Positions 44,783 to 55,390 of a DNA stretch of 64,000 bases are shown piece by piece. The stretch lies in assembly GCF_963169125.1 (NCBI RefSeq), contig NC_084798.1, positions 176,009,338 to 176,073,337 of the forward strand. Reading direction: 5' to 3'. A program made the position numbers and the translations under genes. The stretch is from Humulus lupulus. Its lineage: Eukaryota; Streptophyta; Magnoliopsida; Rosales; Cannabaceae. The first letter of the stretch is position 1. Every line of letters begins with the position of its first letter. The notes below the pieces were generated by a model. The model made no database searches, had not been told where the DNA came from, and saw nothing but the letters and a program-made list of their open reading frames with translations.

Positions 44783-45472
44783 CGAGGCCATCCCTCGCAA
44801 GGCCCTGGTAGCACAACTGTGGCAAGGCGAGGCGAGGCCATCCCTCGCGAGGCCCTGGTGGCACGGCCAAGGCGAGGCGAGGCCATCTCTCGCGAGGCCC
44901 TGGTGGCATGACTGAGGGGAGGCGAGGCCATCCCTCGCGAGGCCCTGGTGGCACGGCCGAGGCGAGGCGAGGCCATCCCTCGTGAGGTCCTGGTGGCGCG
45001 GCCATCCCTCACGAGGCCCTGGTGGCACGGTCGAGGCAAGGCGAAGTGAGGCCATCCCTCGCGAGGCTCTGGTGGCACGGCCGAGGCGAAGCGAAGCGAG
45101 GCCATCCCTCACGAGGACCTAGTGGCACAGCCAAGGAGAGGTGAGGCCATCCCTCGCAAGGCCCGGGTGGCACGGCTAAGGCGAGGAAAAGCGAGGCCAT
45201 CTCTCGCAAGGCCCTGGTGGGACGGCCGAGGCGAGGAAAAGCGAGGCCATCCCTCGCGAGGCCCTGGTGGCACGACCGAGGTGAGGTGAGGCCATCCCTT
45301 GCAAGGGCGGGGCTGCACGGCTGTGGCGAGGCTAGGTCATCCCTCGCGAGGCCCTGGTAGCGCGACCGAGGCGTGGCGAGGCCATCCCTCGTGAGGTCGT
45401 GGTGGCGCGGTCGAAGCGAGGCAAGGCCATCCCTCGCGAGGCCCTAGTGGCACGGCTGTGGCGAGGCGAGGG
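44783..45472. repeat. CpG-rich minisatellite in I 5' LTR
   Basis: This has the same unit as 32,585-33,478, but about 15 copies. Copies of CCTCGCGAGG recur. Long open frames on the - strand (GMASPRL... repeats) are by-products. Confidence 0.92.
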
Positions 45473-45717
45473 CATAACAACCTCGCGGAGACGTGGGGTT
45501 GACGACCTCGTGTAGGTTCTTGAGGGCCTCACGTGGCACACCTCCTAGGCTCGCGAGTCGCAAAACGGGGGGTCCTGGGTGGCACACTTGCTGGGGCTTC
45601 ATTTGTCAAGATTTCCCAATACACACCTAGGGACATGGGACCTAAGCACGTACTTTGAGTCTTTTACCAGCGTGGAATTTTGAGCATCTACACATTATAT
45701 TATAAAATAATATAACA

Positions 45718-46767
45718 AAATATACAATTATATGATAATTAAGGTTGAATAATTAATTTGGAATTAATTATTAAATTTTCAAAAATATATTTATTAATTT
45801 AAATTTATAATTTCAAAATATATATATAAATTAATTATTTTATTTGAGTGGGAGAAAATAAAATTCGTAAGTCAAAATAGTTTTTGATTTATTGAATTTT
45901 AAAATATGATGATAATGATGATCATCAATTTGAATTTTGAATTTAAAATTTAAATATTGAAATATGGTTGTGATCTTTTCCTTAAAAAGCTAATACCATA
46001 TTTTGTGGGAAGGATTGATTTTAATTAAATAAATAAAAGAAAAATACAATATCCCTGAAAAGAGAATACTGCTACACGCATGACACAGTGAAGGGACTGG
46101 GCCATGTGTGTAAGACAGTGCAGATAAAATATCTATGTTGTTTTTATTTTATTTATTTAATCAATTAATAATTTGAAAATAATTTTTTTCAAATTTGGTA
46201 AGTTAGATATTTACCTAAATCAATTACTATCATCATTACGATATTATTAATATATTACTATTATTATTATGAATAATAAGGTAACATATAATCTCTATAT
46301 ATATTATGTAATAACAAGAAGAAAACAAGAGAGTAAGAATTCAAAAAAGTTTCAGAATTTTTTAGACAAGAAATTGTCATCTTCTGCTTTTATTCTAACA
46401 TTTCTCAAGCCATAATCCAAGTTCTCGTGTGTTGAGATTAAACTTGTGAAGATCATGGTTTGAATACTCAAATCATTGGATAGGAAGATCGTTATATATA
46501 CAAAAAGACTCAATGACACTTGATAGGCTTCAAGAGGTAAATATTTTTGTTCTTGAATATTTGTATAAATGTGCATATGATATATATATAAGTATGTGTA
46601 TAATTATATATATGTTCCATGGTTAATGATATTGCACATTAATGTTTCTGTCTAGATGTTTTCTTGAACATATAAATTGTTTATATGAGAGATGGAATTT
46701 TTTTTGTGTTAATATAACTGGGCCCACCACGCCATTTTCGTTGTGCCCTCTGATTGTTTTTCCAATA
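45718..46767 (+). mobile_element. Solo LTR G1, right half
   Basis: This continues from 24,038 after H and matches 54,135-55,285. It is very AT-rich and ends ...TTTTTCCAATA, where the G2 copy ends AAACA; the CA end is mutated. TSD GAAGG at 46,768-46,772. Confidence 0.85.
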
Positions 46768-47935
46768 GAAGGATGCAGTCGACTATGTGGCTAAGTGTCT
46801 AACCTGTCAGCAGATGAAGGCTGAACACTAGCAGCCAGCGGGGTTGTTACAACCTTTAGCTATTCACGAGTTAAAATGGGAAGACACTACTATGGACTTT
46901 TTAGTAGGCTAGCCAAGGACAGTGGGGCAGCATGACTCGGTATGGGTGATAGTAGATAAATATACCAAGTCAGCTCATTTTCTGCCAGTGAGAACAAACT
47001 ATACTGTGGACCAGTATGCAGAGTTGTATGTGAGGGAGATTGTGCGTCTCCATGGGGTTTCGAAATCTATAGTGTGGGACCGAGATCCCATTTTTACCTC
47101 TAAGTTTTTGGGGTAGCTTACAGAAGGCTATGGAGACTTAGTTGAAGTTTACTATAGCCTTTCATCCTCACACAAACGGACAATATGAGAGGATGATTCA
47201 GATCTTGGAGGACATGCTTAGAGCATGCATGCTAGACATTGAGAGTTCTTGGAGTAAGTATCTCCCGTTGATTGAATTTTCATACAATAACAGCTATCAT
47301 TCAACGATTGGAGTAGCTCCGTATGAAATGTTGTATGGAACGAAGTGTAGGCCACCCATTCATTGGGATGAGATGGGAGAAAGGAAGTATTTGGGTCTAG
47401 AGATGGTTGAGAGGACTAATGAGGCTATTAAGAATATCTAGGCTCGAATGCTCGCCTCACAGAGTAGACAGAAAAGCTATGTTGATCCTAAGTGTAGGGA
47501 CATGGAGTTCCAGGTAGGGGACCACGTATTTCTGCAAGTGTCACCACTGCGGGGAGTAAAGAGGTTTGGAAAGAAGGGCAAGTTGTGCACTAGGTTCGTA
47601 GGGCCTTTTGAGATCCTAGAGAGGATCGGGCAGGTAGCCTTTAGATTGGCTCTGCTCCCATCATTATCAAGAGTTCATGATGTGTTTCACATCTCAATGC
47701 TTTAGAAGTATGTGTCAGATATGACCCACGTATTGGGATATGAGGATCTGGAGCTACAGACAGATTTGTTTTATAAGGAGCGTCCTGTTCAGATCCAAGA
47801 TAGAAAAGACAAGGTTCTGAGGAACAAGACGATTCCTCTAGTAAAGTTTTGTGGAGGAATAGCAAGGTTGAGGAAGTGACCTGGGAGTTAGATTCAGTTA
47901 TGCGGGATCAGTATCTCGAATTATTCAGGAAAATT
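46768..47935 (+). pseudogene. Integrase of element C, core and tail
   Basis: This resumes as KDAVDYVAKCLTCQQMKAEH (zinc cysteines), then a stop. The core shows TTMDFLVG (first Asp), VDKYTKSAHFLPVRTNYT, IVWDRDPIFTS (second Asp kept), and NGQYERMIQILEDML (Glu kept). A single extra T in the FTSKFLG codons (about 47,100-47,107) shifts the frame. After it come IEFSYNNSYHSTIGVAPYEMLYG, GKKGKLCTRFVGPFEILERIGQVAFRLALLP, and a tail IQDRKDKVLRNKTIPLVK like the chromodomain-type end of Tekay integrases. Stops lie near 47,440 and 47,703. The three acidic residues survive. Confidence 0.9.
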
Positions 47936-47950
47936 TCGAGGAAGAAATTT

Positions 47951-47968
47951 TTAGTAGGAAGGGATAGT
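47951..47968 (+). other. Polypurine tract of element C
   Basis: TTAGTAGGAAGGGATAGT lies directly before the LTR start TGTAACGTCCC. Confidence 0.82.
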
Positions 47969-48620
47969 TGTAACGTCCCAAATTTCTAATAAGGCTAAGT
48001 GCCTTGATTAGTGTGCCGGGAGGGAATAATTAGAATTATATGTGGAATTAATTGGATATATGTGTGATTATGTTGCATACAAGATTTATATGGTAATATG
48101 AATATATGTGCATTTTTATGTGTATTAAATATGCATGCGAACCCATTCTTGTTAATAAGGGCATATTTATAATTTTGACCCATTGAGAGTATAAATGTAA
48201 TTATGTGTGTTAAATAATTGGGACCACATTATTATGTGGATATATTTGCAATATTTGGCTCAAGATGATCCTAGTGAGCGGATTAGCAGAAAAAGTCACA
48301 ATGGGGTTAAATACCCGTCTCCTGGTGAGTCTGGGGGTATTTCGGGAACTTAGTGCGTATTCGCGGTTTATCAGGTAATGGGTAGTTATTAAATGATTAT
48401 TTGGGTATGTCAGGATTGATGGGGAATTTATAGGACAATTTGAGGAATTAGCAGGAAATGTGGCAAATGATGGTATTGCCCTTGGGGACATTAAAGAGTA
48501 AGGCTTGGAGTTAAGGGAATTGTAGTCTTTTGGTGTTAAGGATAAACTTAGGCATCCTTATGAAGCCTAGAACCAAAACAGAAGGAGCACTCAATTGCTC
48601 TCCCTCTCTCTCACTCTCAT

Positions 48621-48680
<60 letters not shown>

Positions 48681-50097
48681 AGCCTTGGGAAATATTTGGA
48701 ATTCTTGAGGAATTGGCTTAGGAAATTGGAGATTTGAGGCTGAAGTTGATTGGGGATTTAGCTCAGGGGTCGGAATCATTTCTAAGGTAAGCTTTACAAC
48801 CTGATTTTACTATTAATTCTCTTATTAGTTTAGGTTTTGACTGAGTTTTTTTTCTAGCCTTGGTTGTTGAGTAGGGGTAAGATCTTAGTTAGTTTTTAGA
48901 GTATAAATGGTGCCCAAGTTGTGTTGTTAGGAGTCCTAGACTCAATTCTGGCTTTAGTTTATGTTTGGGGTGAGATGTGGTGACTTTGGTTTGGGGGGAA
49001 ACGTAGGACAAGTGCTGGAAAATCTAGGTTCGCGGGGTCCCGCTGCGATGCAGCTCTTGAGCGTTGCGACCCGCATGAACTCAGAGGCCTAAGGGGGTTC
49101 GTTGAACCGCCTTAGCGTCGCGGCATTGGGCAGGGCGCCCCACGACGCGTGTTCAGGAAATAGACCTAGAATGTTCTCTGACTTGTAGAGGGTCACGGCG
49201 CCTCTGAGGAGCGTCACGTCTCAAATAAAGAATGTTTGCCAAATAAGATTTTTAAGCTCGGGAATTCAAACCTAAGGGCTCGAGAAGAATTCTACTACCC
49301 GATTTAGTAGAATTCGAGGTCCCAGAGGCTAGTATGTTATTTATAAACTTTAATTGGTTTAGGTCTTGATGATTATCCACTATTATGTTGTGACTAGGTT
49401 GTGCCGCTAAGGCTCAGGAGTAGGGATCGTGCTCGGGAGTGCCTTATACTTTCAGCTCAGGGCTCGAGGAAAGAAAACTACTCTCAGGTTGTGATCGGAG
49501 CTCAGACCCCTGTTAATGAATATGAATATGACTATTACTATATGTGAGAATATGGCTATAATTGTATTTGAGAGTATCCGGTTAGACATGCTTGAATAAG
49601 TTCCATCTGATTGCGTGTTATGCAATCTATATGTTTGATTATATTTTATCTACAATCTATATTTGATCTAAGAGTGTCAGGCCTTAACGTCACTTAAACA
49701 AATAGAGGTGTCGATTGCACCTGACTAACTATATTGATTGTTAAGATTGGGTTATGTGTTTGATTGAGCAGATTATTACTGCAACATAAATTAAAGCTTA
49801 ATGCTTATGTCCTGTTGCTTATTGAATTTGTCGATTTAAGTTTACTGTCTATATATTGTTGCTCGTTTGTATTCGTTGATTTAATTTTTCTTGCTGAGCC
49901 TTGGCTCACGGATGCTATGTGGTGCAGGTAAGGGAAAGCGAAAGTTAGACCAGCCATGAGTTGGAGAGCTTTAGTGGTGGCGTGTACATTGACAACTGCT
50001 CAACTACCACGGCCAAGGAATCGACAGGGACTAGAGCCAAACTTAATTTTTTCGCTTAGGCAAGCTTACATTGTAATTATTTTTGAAGAGTTGTAAA
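47969..50097 (+). repeat. 3' LTR of element C (5' part)
   Basis: It starts TGTAACGTCCCAAATTTC and includes a CT microsatellite (48,623-48,679), the GC-rich segment 49,028-49,160, and the shared block (49,895-50,000). It is cut at 50,097 by G2; the corresponding point in the 5' LTR is 19,292. The remainder is not in the window. Confidence 0.9.
48623..48679 (+). repeat. (CT)n microsatellite in C 3' LTR
   Basis: About 28 CT units follow a broader pyrimidine-rich stretch (48,597-48,622). It lies in the probable transcribed leader of the LTR. Confidence 0.95.
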
Positions 50098-51015
50098 TGC
50101 TGGGAATAGTGCGATATTATATGATAATATTAAGTAAATTATTGAATTGAATTATTATATATATACATACTATGTCCGATATTATATGATAATATTAAGT
50201 GAATATCAAAAAATTCCAAAGTTTATCTATGTGGTCTTAAGCTCATATAGTTGTGAGAGGATTGAGATTAAGATAATAAACTTAAAACAGTTCAAAGTAA
50301 AATAAAGTTATGAAATTATTAGGTTAATTACTGCTAGTATGGTCCACTAATATTATGAATACATGTGACCTAGATCCGGGTTACAAGTGTAGTAGGACAC
50401 TTTAGTGGAGGTACTTTACATATAGCGATATGTAGAACTAGATCAGATGTGATTTTTTAATACTTGTTTAAACATCGTTTTGTTGTATTAATCAAACACA
50501 TCAAACGATAATCTTATACATGATGATCTTAATCTTGAGGTTACTATGAACTCCTATATATGCCATCTGATCCTTTGATTCATGCGTTAAGGTTTGTCAT
50601 AATGATCAGGCTAAGAACAATTGTTTTGGGGACTCAATTATGTATATGGTTGGGGACGTAGTTTAACAGATATGGAATTTATACCTTCTTATAGATTGAA
50701 TAATGGCTCCTTATTGCGTTGCCTTTTGGAACTGAAAAGGTTATAAGTGGTCACGTCACTAACTCGTTTTGACACAACCTTCACTAGTAAAGTCAATGGT
50801 ACTCTAGGAACAAGATATAGCTAAAAGGGTAAAACGGTAATTTTATTCCCTTTTAATTATGAACCATTAATAGAGGATTGACGATGTATTTAATGATTAT
50901 ATCAATGGACATTTTATTCTTTAATAAAGTACTCAGTAAATATATGTCTATGATTATCAAGAGTTCAATCTCATATTTTTAGTGGAGTAATCATGAGATT
51001 AATAAATATGATTAT

Positions 51016-53962
51016 TATAATGCCCCAAATTTCCTAATAAGGTTTAGGACCTTGACTAGGAGGCCGAGAGGGCCATAATTGATTTATTATGATATTTAAT
51101 GATTATATGCATGTTTATGTGAAGTATATTATTATATGATGGTGAATGCATGCATATGGGCTCATATTTTAAATGCAAGGGCATTTTGGTAATTTGGCCG
51201 TTGGGGGCGTGATTGTGTAATTTTATGCATATGGGTGAATTATAATCTTACCACATTATATGTGGATTGGTTCGAGCCATTCGACATGAGACGATCATGG
51301 GAATGTAAGTGTTCGGTCTAGTCATAACGGGTCTAAGTTCGGGGCTCGGGGTGAGTCTCGGGGTCACTTTGATGATTAGAACATTACCGGGAATTAAAGG
51401 GTAATGGGGTATGATTTATTGGCATTTTAGAATGTTGAGATTAGCGGGAATTGGAGAGCGTTAATTATAATTAACGGTATAGGTTGGAAATGACGAATTT
51501 ACCCTAGGGAGTGCTTAGAAGCTTTTAAATTGGCCAAGGGGCATTATGGTCTTTTGACCTTAAGGATTTATATTAGCTTTTGGGGTTTAGAAAGCTGTGG
51601 AAACAGAACCAAAATAGAGCATCATCATCCTCATCCTTCTCTCTTTGCCGTACACCATTTCCCTTCTTTCTTCCTTTGGAATTTTGAGAGCCAATTTGAA
51701 GGAACAAGCTAGGAAATAAAGGTTTGGGCTTAGGGACTTGATTCAGCCATTGAAGGGGATTGAAAACCGAGCTTGAGGTAAGGAAACTCAGCCATGAAAG
51801 TCTGATTATACTCTGTTTTCTTTTAAGTTTCAGCTTGTGATTTTGATGTGTTAGTTGGGAATTAATGGAAGTTTGGTTGGTGTCTAGCTTGGGTTTTGAT
51901 GAATGTGAGTTGTGGATAATGTTTAGTGGTTAAATTGGATGTTAGGTTGAGGTTTGGGATTGGTTTCAATGGTTGGTTTCGAGGAAAACGCAGGGGAGAA
52001 AAATCTGACTGTTGCTGGTTTGCGTAATGTGTCGCGGCCTGGCTTTGGCGTGCCGCGGCCTGAGTGTGCTTCTGGGCAAGATTTTGCCTCTGTCTGAGGG
52101 TGAGCCGCGACCCATCAGGGCAGATTTGGCCAAAAATAGGTTTTTGACTTAGGGATGCTTGCCATAGGCCTCGGGGTTGATCCTACTACTCGGTTAAGTG
52201 TGGATTGATGTTCCAGAGGCTAGATATTGGTTTGGGAACCTATGTTGGTCATTTTTATTAATGGAATCCTATATGTTTGGTTATGACTAGGTGACCGCTA
52301 AAGGACTAAAAGCTTATCGTTCTCAAAGGTCGTTTCTTTTATTAATTCTCGCTCGAACCCAAGGTAAGAAAACTGCACCCCATGTGTGACATGCATGACT
52401 ATGATTGATGCATGTTGGATGTTTAAATGTAAACATTGATAGCATAATGAATGCTTGGCGATCTTGCCCATTTGCTTATGATTATTATTGAGGCATGCTG
52501 GTTGGTTAAATGTGATGCATGTGATGCATGAGAAACATGTGATTAGGGCATGCCATGAATGATGAATATGAGATTGGCCAGAGCTTGAGTCTCTGAGTTT
52601 GTGCATGATCATAAATGTGCTAGCAACTGTTTAGTAAGCATGTTGAATGCCCTATTCTTGGATAATTGGCATATGATAGACATTGATAGCATTGCTTACA
52701 TGTGCATGGTACTGACTAATTAGTCAGATTTGGCAAAGGTGCTAGTATCAACTGTGAAGTCGTGACTCACTAGTCAGGTTCGGCAGTGGTGCTGGGCACT
52801 GGTCATGCACTGACTAATTAGTCAGATTTGGCAAAGGTGCTAGTATCAACTGTGAAGCCGTGACTCACTAGTCAGGTTCGGCAGTGGTGCTGGGCACTGG
52901 TCACGCACTGACTAATTAGTCAGATTTAGCAAAGGTGTTAGTATCAACTGTGAAGCTGTGACTCACTAGTCAGGTTCGGCAGTGGTACTGGGCACTGGTC
53001 ACATTGTGCTAACTCACTAGTCATGACAACCCTAGTGTGTAGTGCAAGCTATGTCGATTGGACCTAATCGACCCTCTGCATTGAATGACTCAAAGAGCAT
53101 TAATGCAGGACTGACCTCAAGTTCGATGAATATAAACAAGCATTTATCTAGCCAGAGGCTAGTCATGTAGAGCCATTGCAGGAAATGGGCACTGGGCCCC
53201 TAGTGATCTGGTTGTCAGTCACTCAGTATGGTTTACCAGAACCTCAAGTGATATTCACTCGTCTGATCAGAGCCATGAGCTCTGCATGATCATTTTGATC
53301 ATCATATGCATGGCTTGGGCACTGAGGCCCCAGTGACTTGCTTGTTGGTCACTCGGCATGGTTTATCGGAACCTCTAGTGTTACGACACTCATCTGATTA
53401 GGATTGACTTGATAGTCCTCCAATCAGAAGGCCAGGACTTCTTGCCCTGGATACCCCAGCGTCTGTTTGAATTCATTTGCATGCTGAATAGACCTATGAT
53501 TGCTAGGCATGCCATATATGAATTGATATCATGATATGACTGTTTATGAGCATATGAGTTTTCTTGCTGGGCTTCGACTCACGGGTGCTTTGTGGTGCAG
53601 GTAAAGGCAAAAGGAAGTTGGACCATCCTTGAGTTGGAGAGCTTAGGTGATGACGTGTACATATGCAGCTGCTCGACCAATACTTGGGCGAGGTTTGAAA
53701 GTGGAACTAGGGCTGAACTCTGTTTTGCCGCTTAGAACGGCCTGTTGTAAACACTTTCTTGTAATAAACTCTGAAATTATATTTTTGGGATCCCAATGTA
53801 TACAGTAAACGTTCTAGTGAAACGTTATCTCTTAACCGAAGTTTTTAACCCCTAAACCGCTAATCATACTTAGTTACACGTTTATGGCCAAACGACTCGG
53901 TTAGCGAGTTTAGCACTGTTTGCAATGTGCACTGTAGCGGTCCTTGGAGTTGGGGCGTTACA
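51016..53962 (+). mobile_element. Solo LTR F (Tekay-like), TSD ATTAT
   Basis: F is 2,947 bp long, starting TATAATGCCCCAAATTTCC (the usual TG is TA here) and ending TTGGGGCGTTACA. ATTAT flanks it at 51,011-51,015 and 53,963-53,967. It has no gag or pol. It carries the shared LTR block at 53,570-53,690, GGGATCCC at 53,787-53,794 and a 98-bp tandem array at 52,711-53,004. A long CAGGTAA-type segment near 53,600 looks like a splice signal. Confidence 0.9.
52711..53004 (+). repeat. 98-bp tandem array in LTR F
   Basis: There are three near-identical units, starting at 52,711, 52,809 and 52,907. Each holds two dyads, ACTAATTAGT and ACTCACTAGT, about 50 bp apart. Related single motifs follow to 53,030 and in LTR L near 59,630-59,760. 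Confidence 0.92.
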
Positions 53963-55286
53963 ATTATTTAATCAAAGAGCTTTGATTAATAATGTAATAT
54001 TTATTGGAGCTTAATATTATAGGTCCATAGGTCCCCAGGATGGCTCTATCGACATCATATCATGGTAAGAGTTGATACAAGGGTATAGCTGTAATTTGGA
54101 ATTTTAGAAGAATTTTATTCTTCGGGTCAAGTATGCAATTATATGATAATTGAGGTTGAATAATTAATTTTAAATTATTTATGAATTTTCGAAAATATAT
54201 TTATTAATTTAAATTTCGAATTTCATATATATAAATTAATTAATTAATTTTTTTAATTAATTATTTTATTTGAGTGAAAGAAAATAAAATTGGTAAGTCA
54301 AAAATAGGTTTTAATTTATTTAATTTTAAAAGATGATGTTAATGATGATTATGAATTTGAATTATGAATTTAAAATTTAAACTTTGAAATATGGTTGTCA
54401 TATTTTCCTTAAGAAGATGAACACCTTATTTTGTAAGAGATTGATTTTAATTAAATAATTAAATAAAAAAAATACAAATTCCCTAAAAAGGGAATAGCAG
54501 TACACGCCTGACACAGTCCAAGGACTTTGCCATGCGTGTACCACATATACAGATATTGTATCTGTGTAGTTTTTATTTTATCTATTTGATAATTTGAAAA
54601 TAGTTTTTCAAATTTGGTAAGTTAGATATTTACCTAAAATCAAATCCCATAATCATTATTATAATATATTTATATTACTATTATTATTAGGAATAATAAG
54701 GTAATATAAATCTCTTTATATATGATATAGATGAAGAAGAAGAAAAAATAGAGAAAAAGAGAGACACAAAAATACACAACAATACATATACAATTCAGAA
54801 TAGTTCTTTGAGTTTTTGTCAGACAAAACACTTTCTTCTTCTTCTTTATTCTAGCAATTCTCAAACCATAATCTAAGTTCTCATGTATTGAGAAATACTT
54901 GTGATTCCTAAAATTGCAAACACATGTTCTCTATCTGCCCACACACATCTTGAGGTGTAGAGAACATTCCGGAAGATCGTGGTTTAAGTGCTCAAAGCTT
55001 TGGATAGGAAGATTGATAAAAATACGAAAAGACTCAAGGACACTTGATAATGGTTTATGTTCTTGATTTTTTTGTGTTTATATGTTACATATAAATATAT
55101 TGTATATTTATATATTTGTTGCATGATTAATAATATAGTATGATAATGTTTATGGATTGTTTTCTTGATCATATAAATTGTTTATATGATTAATGAATTT
55201 TTTTTTTCTATTGTTGTTGCTCCTTAAAAACAAAATGGGTCCACCACGCAAAGTTTCCACTGCATGCTCTGAATGTTTTCAAACAA

Positions 55287-55298
55287 TTGGTACCAGAG
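55287..55298 (+). other. Primer binding site after G2 (tRNA-iMet type)
   Basis: TTGGTACCAGAG differs at one base from the plant initiator-Met primer site TTGGTATCAGAG and starts two bases after the LTR end. Confidence 0.75.
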
Positions 55299-55390
55299 AA
55301 GGTCATTAATCTATACATATTATTAATTTTTGTGTGGGGTTATATGAATTTTTATATTATGTGATATATGTTTGAATGGATGGATGTTTA

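Larger units (their letters stand above)
31777..45692 (-). mobile_element. Element I, complete-length Tat-lineage gypsy, TSD CATTA
   Basis: The element is 13,916 bp long with CATTA at 31,772-31,776 and 45,693-45,697. On the - strand: 5' LTR 45,692-44,057, PBS 44,056-44,041, gag from 43,987, protease, RT, RNase H, second RNase H, integrase to about 38,130, then a long region with a tandem array and a + strand antisense gene, purine tract 33,712-33,702 and 3' LTR 33,701-31,777. It is the most complete element here and the youngest in its nest. Its coding parts still have stops, and integrase has lost two catalytic residues. Confidence 0.93.
44057..45692 (-). repeat. 5' LTR of element I
   Basis: This 1,636-bp LTR pairs with 31,777-33,701. 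The - strand starts TGTAGATGCTCAAAATTCC at 45,692 and ends ...CTCACCATCAACA at 44,057. The minisatellite (44,783-45,472) lies upstream of its TATA box, that is, in U3. Confidence 0.93.
24039..45717 (-). mobile_element. Element H, Ty1/copia remnant, TSD AAATA
   Basis: H is bounded by AAATA at 24,034-24,038 and 45,718-45,722. The 3' LTR (element sense, - strand) is 24,039-25,287. The 5' LTR is 30,704-31,776 plus 45,698-45,717, split by element I. The only pol part left is the RNase H end at 25,824-26,261; gag, integrase and RT are missing, and the space is taken by half of chromovirus J. I infer that J inserted and a deletion then removed most of H together with the 5' half of J. No primer site remains beside the 5' LTR. 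Confidence 0.85.
18129..50097 (+). mobile_element. Element C, Tekay-like chromovirus hosting other insertions
   Basis: This is the outer element of the window on the + strand. In order it has a truncated 5' LTR from 18,129 (its start is left of B), leader, gag from 19,671, protease, RT, RNase H and the integrase start up to 22,973; then insertion G1 with everything nested in it; then the rest of integrase 46,768-47,935, a purine tract and the 3' LTR from 47,969, itself interrupted by G2 at 50,098. The reading frame continues exactly across G1 when one GAAGG copy is removed. The integrase ends in a chromodomain-like tail. Many stops and frameshifts are present. Confidence 0.87.
50098..55285 (+). 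mobile_element. LTR G2 with F inserted, start of an element
   Basis: It starts TGCTGGGAATAGTGC and ends GTTTTCAAACA at 55,285. It matches G1 on both sides of F. It is followed by a primer site (55,287-55,298) and about 90 bases of interior sequence, so it is a 5' LTR, not a solo LTR. The interior is then cut by LTR K at 55,391. It is inserted in the C 3' LTR. No coding part of this family is in the window, so its class stays open. Confidence 0.82.
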
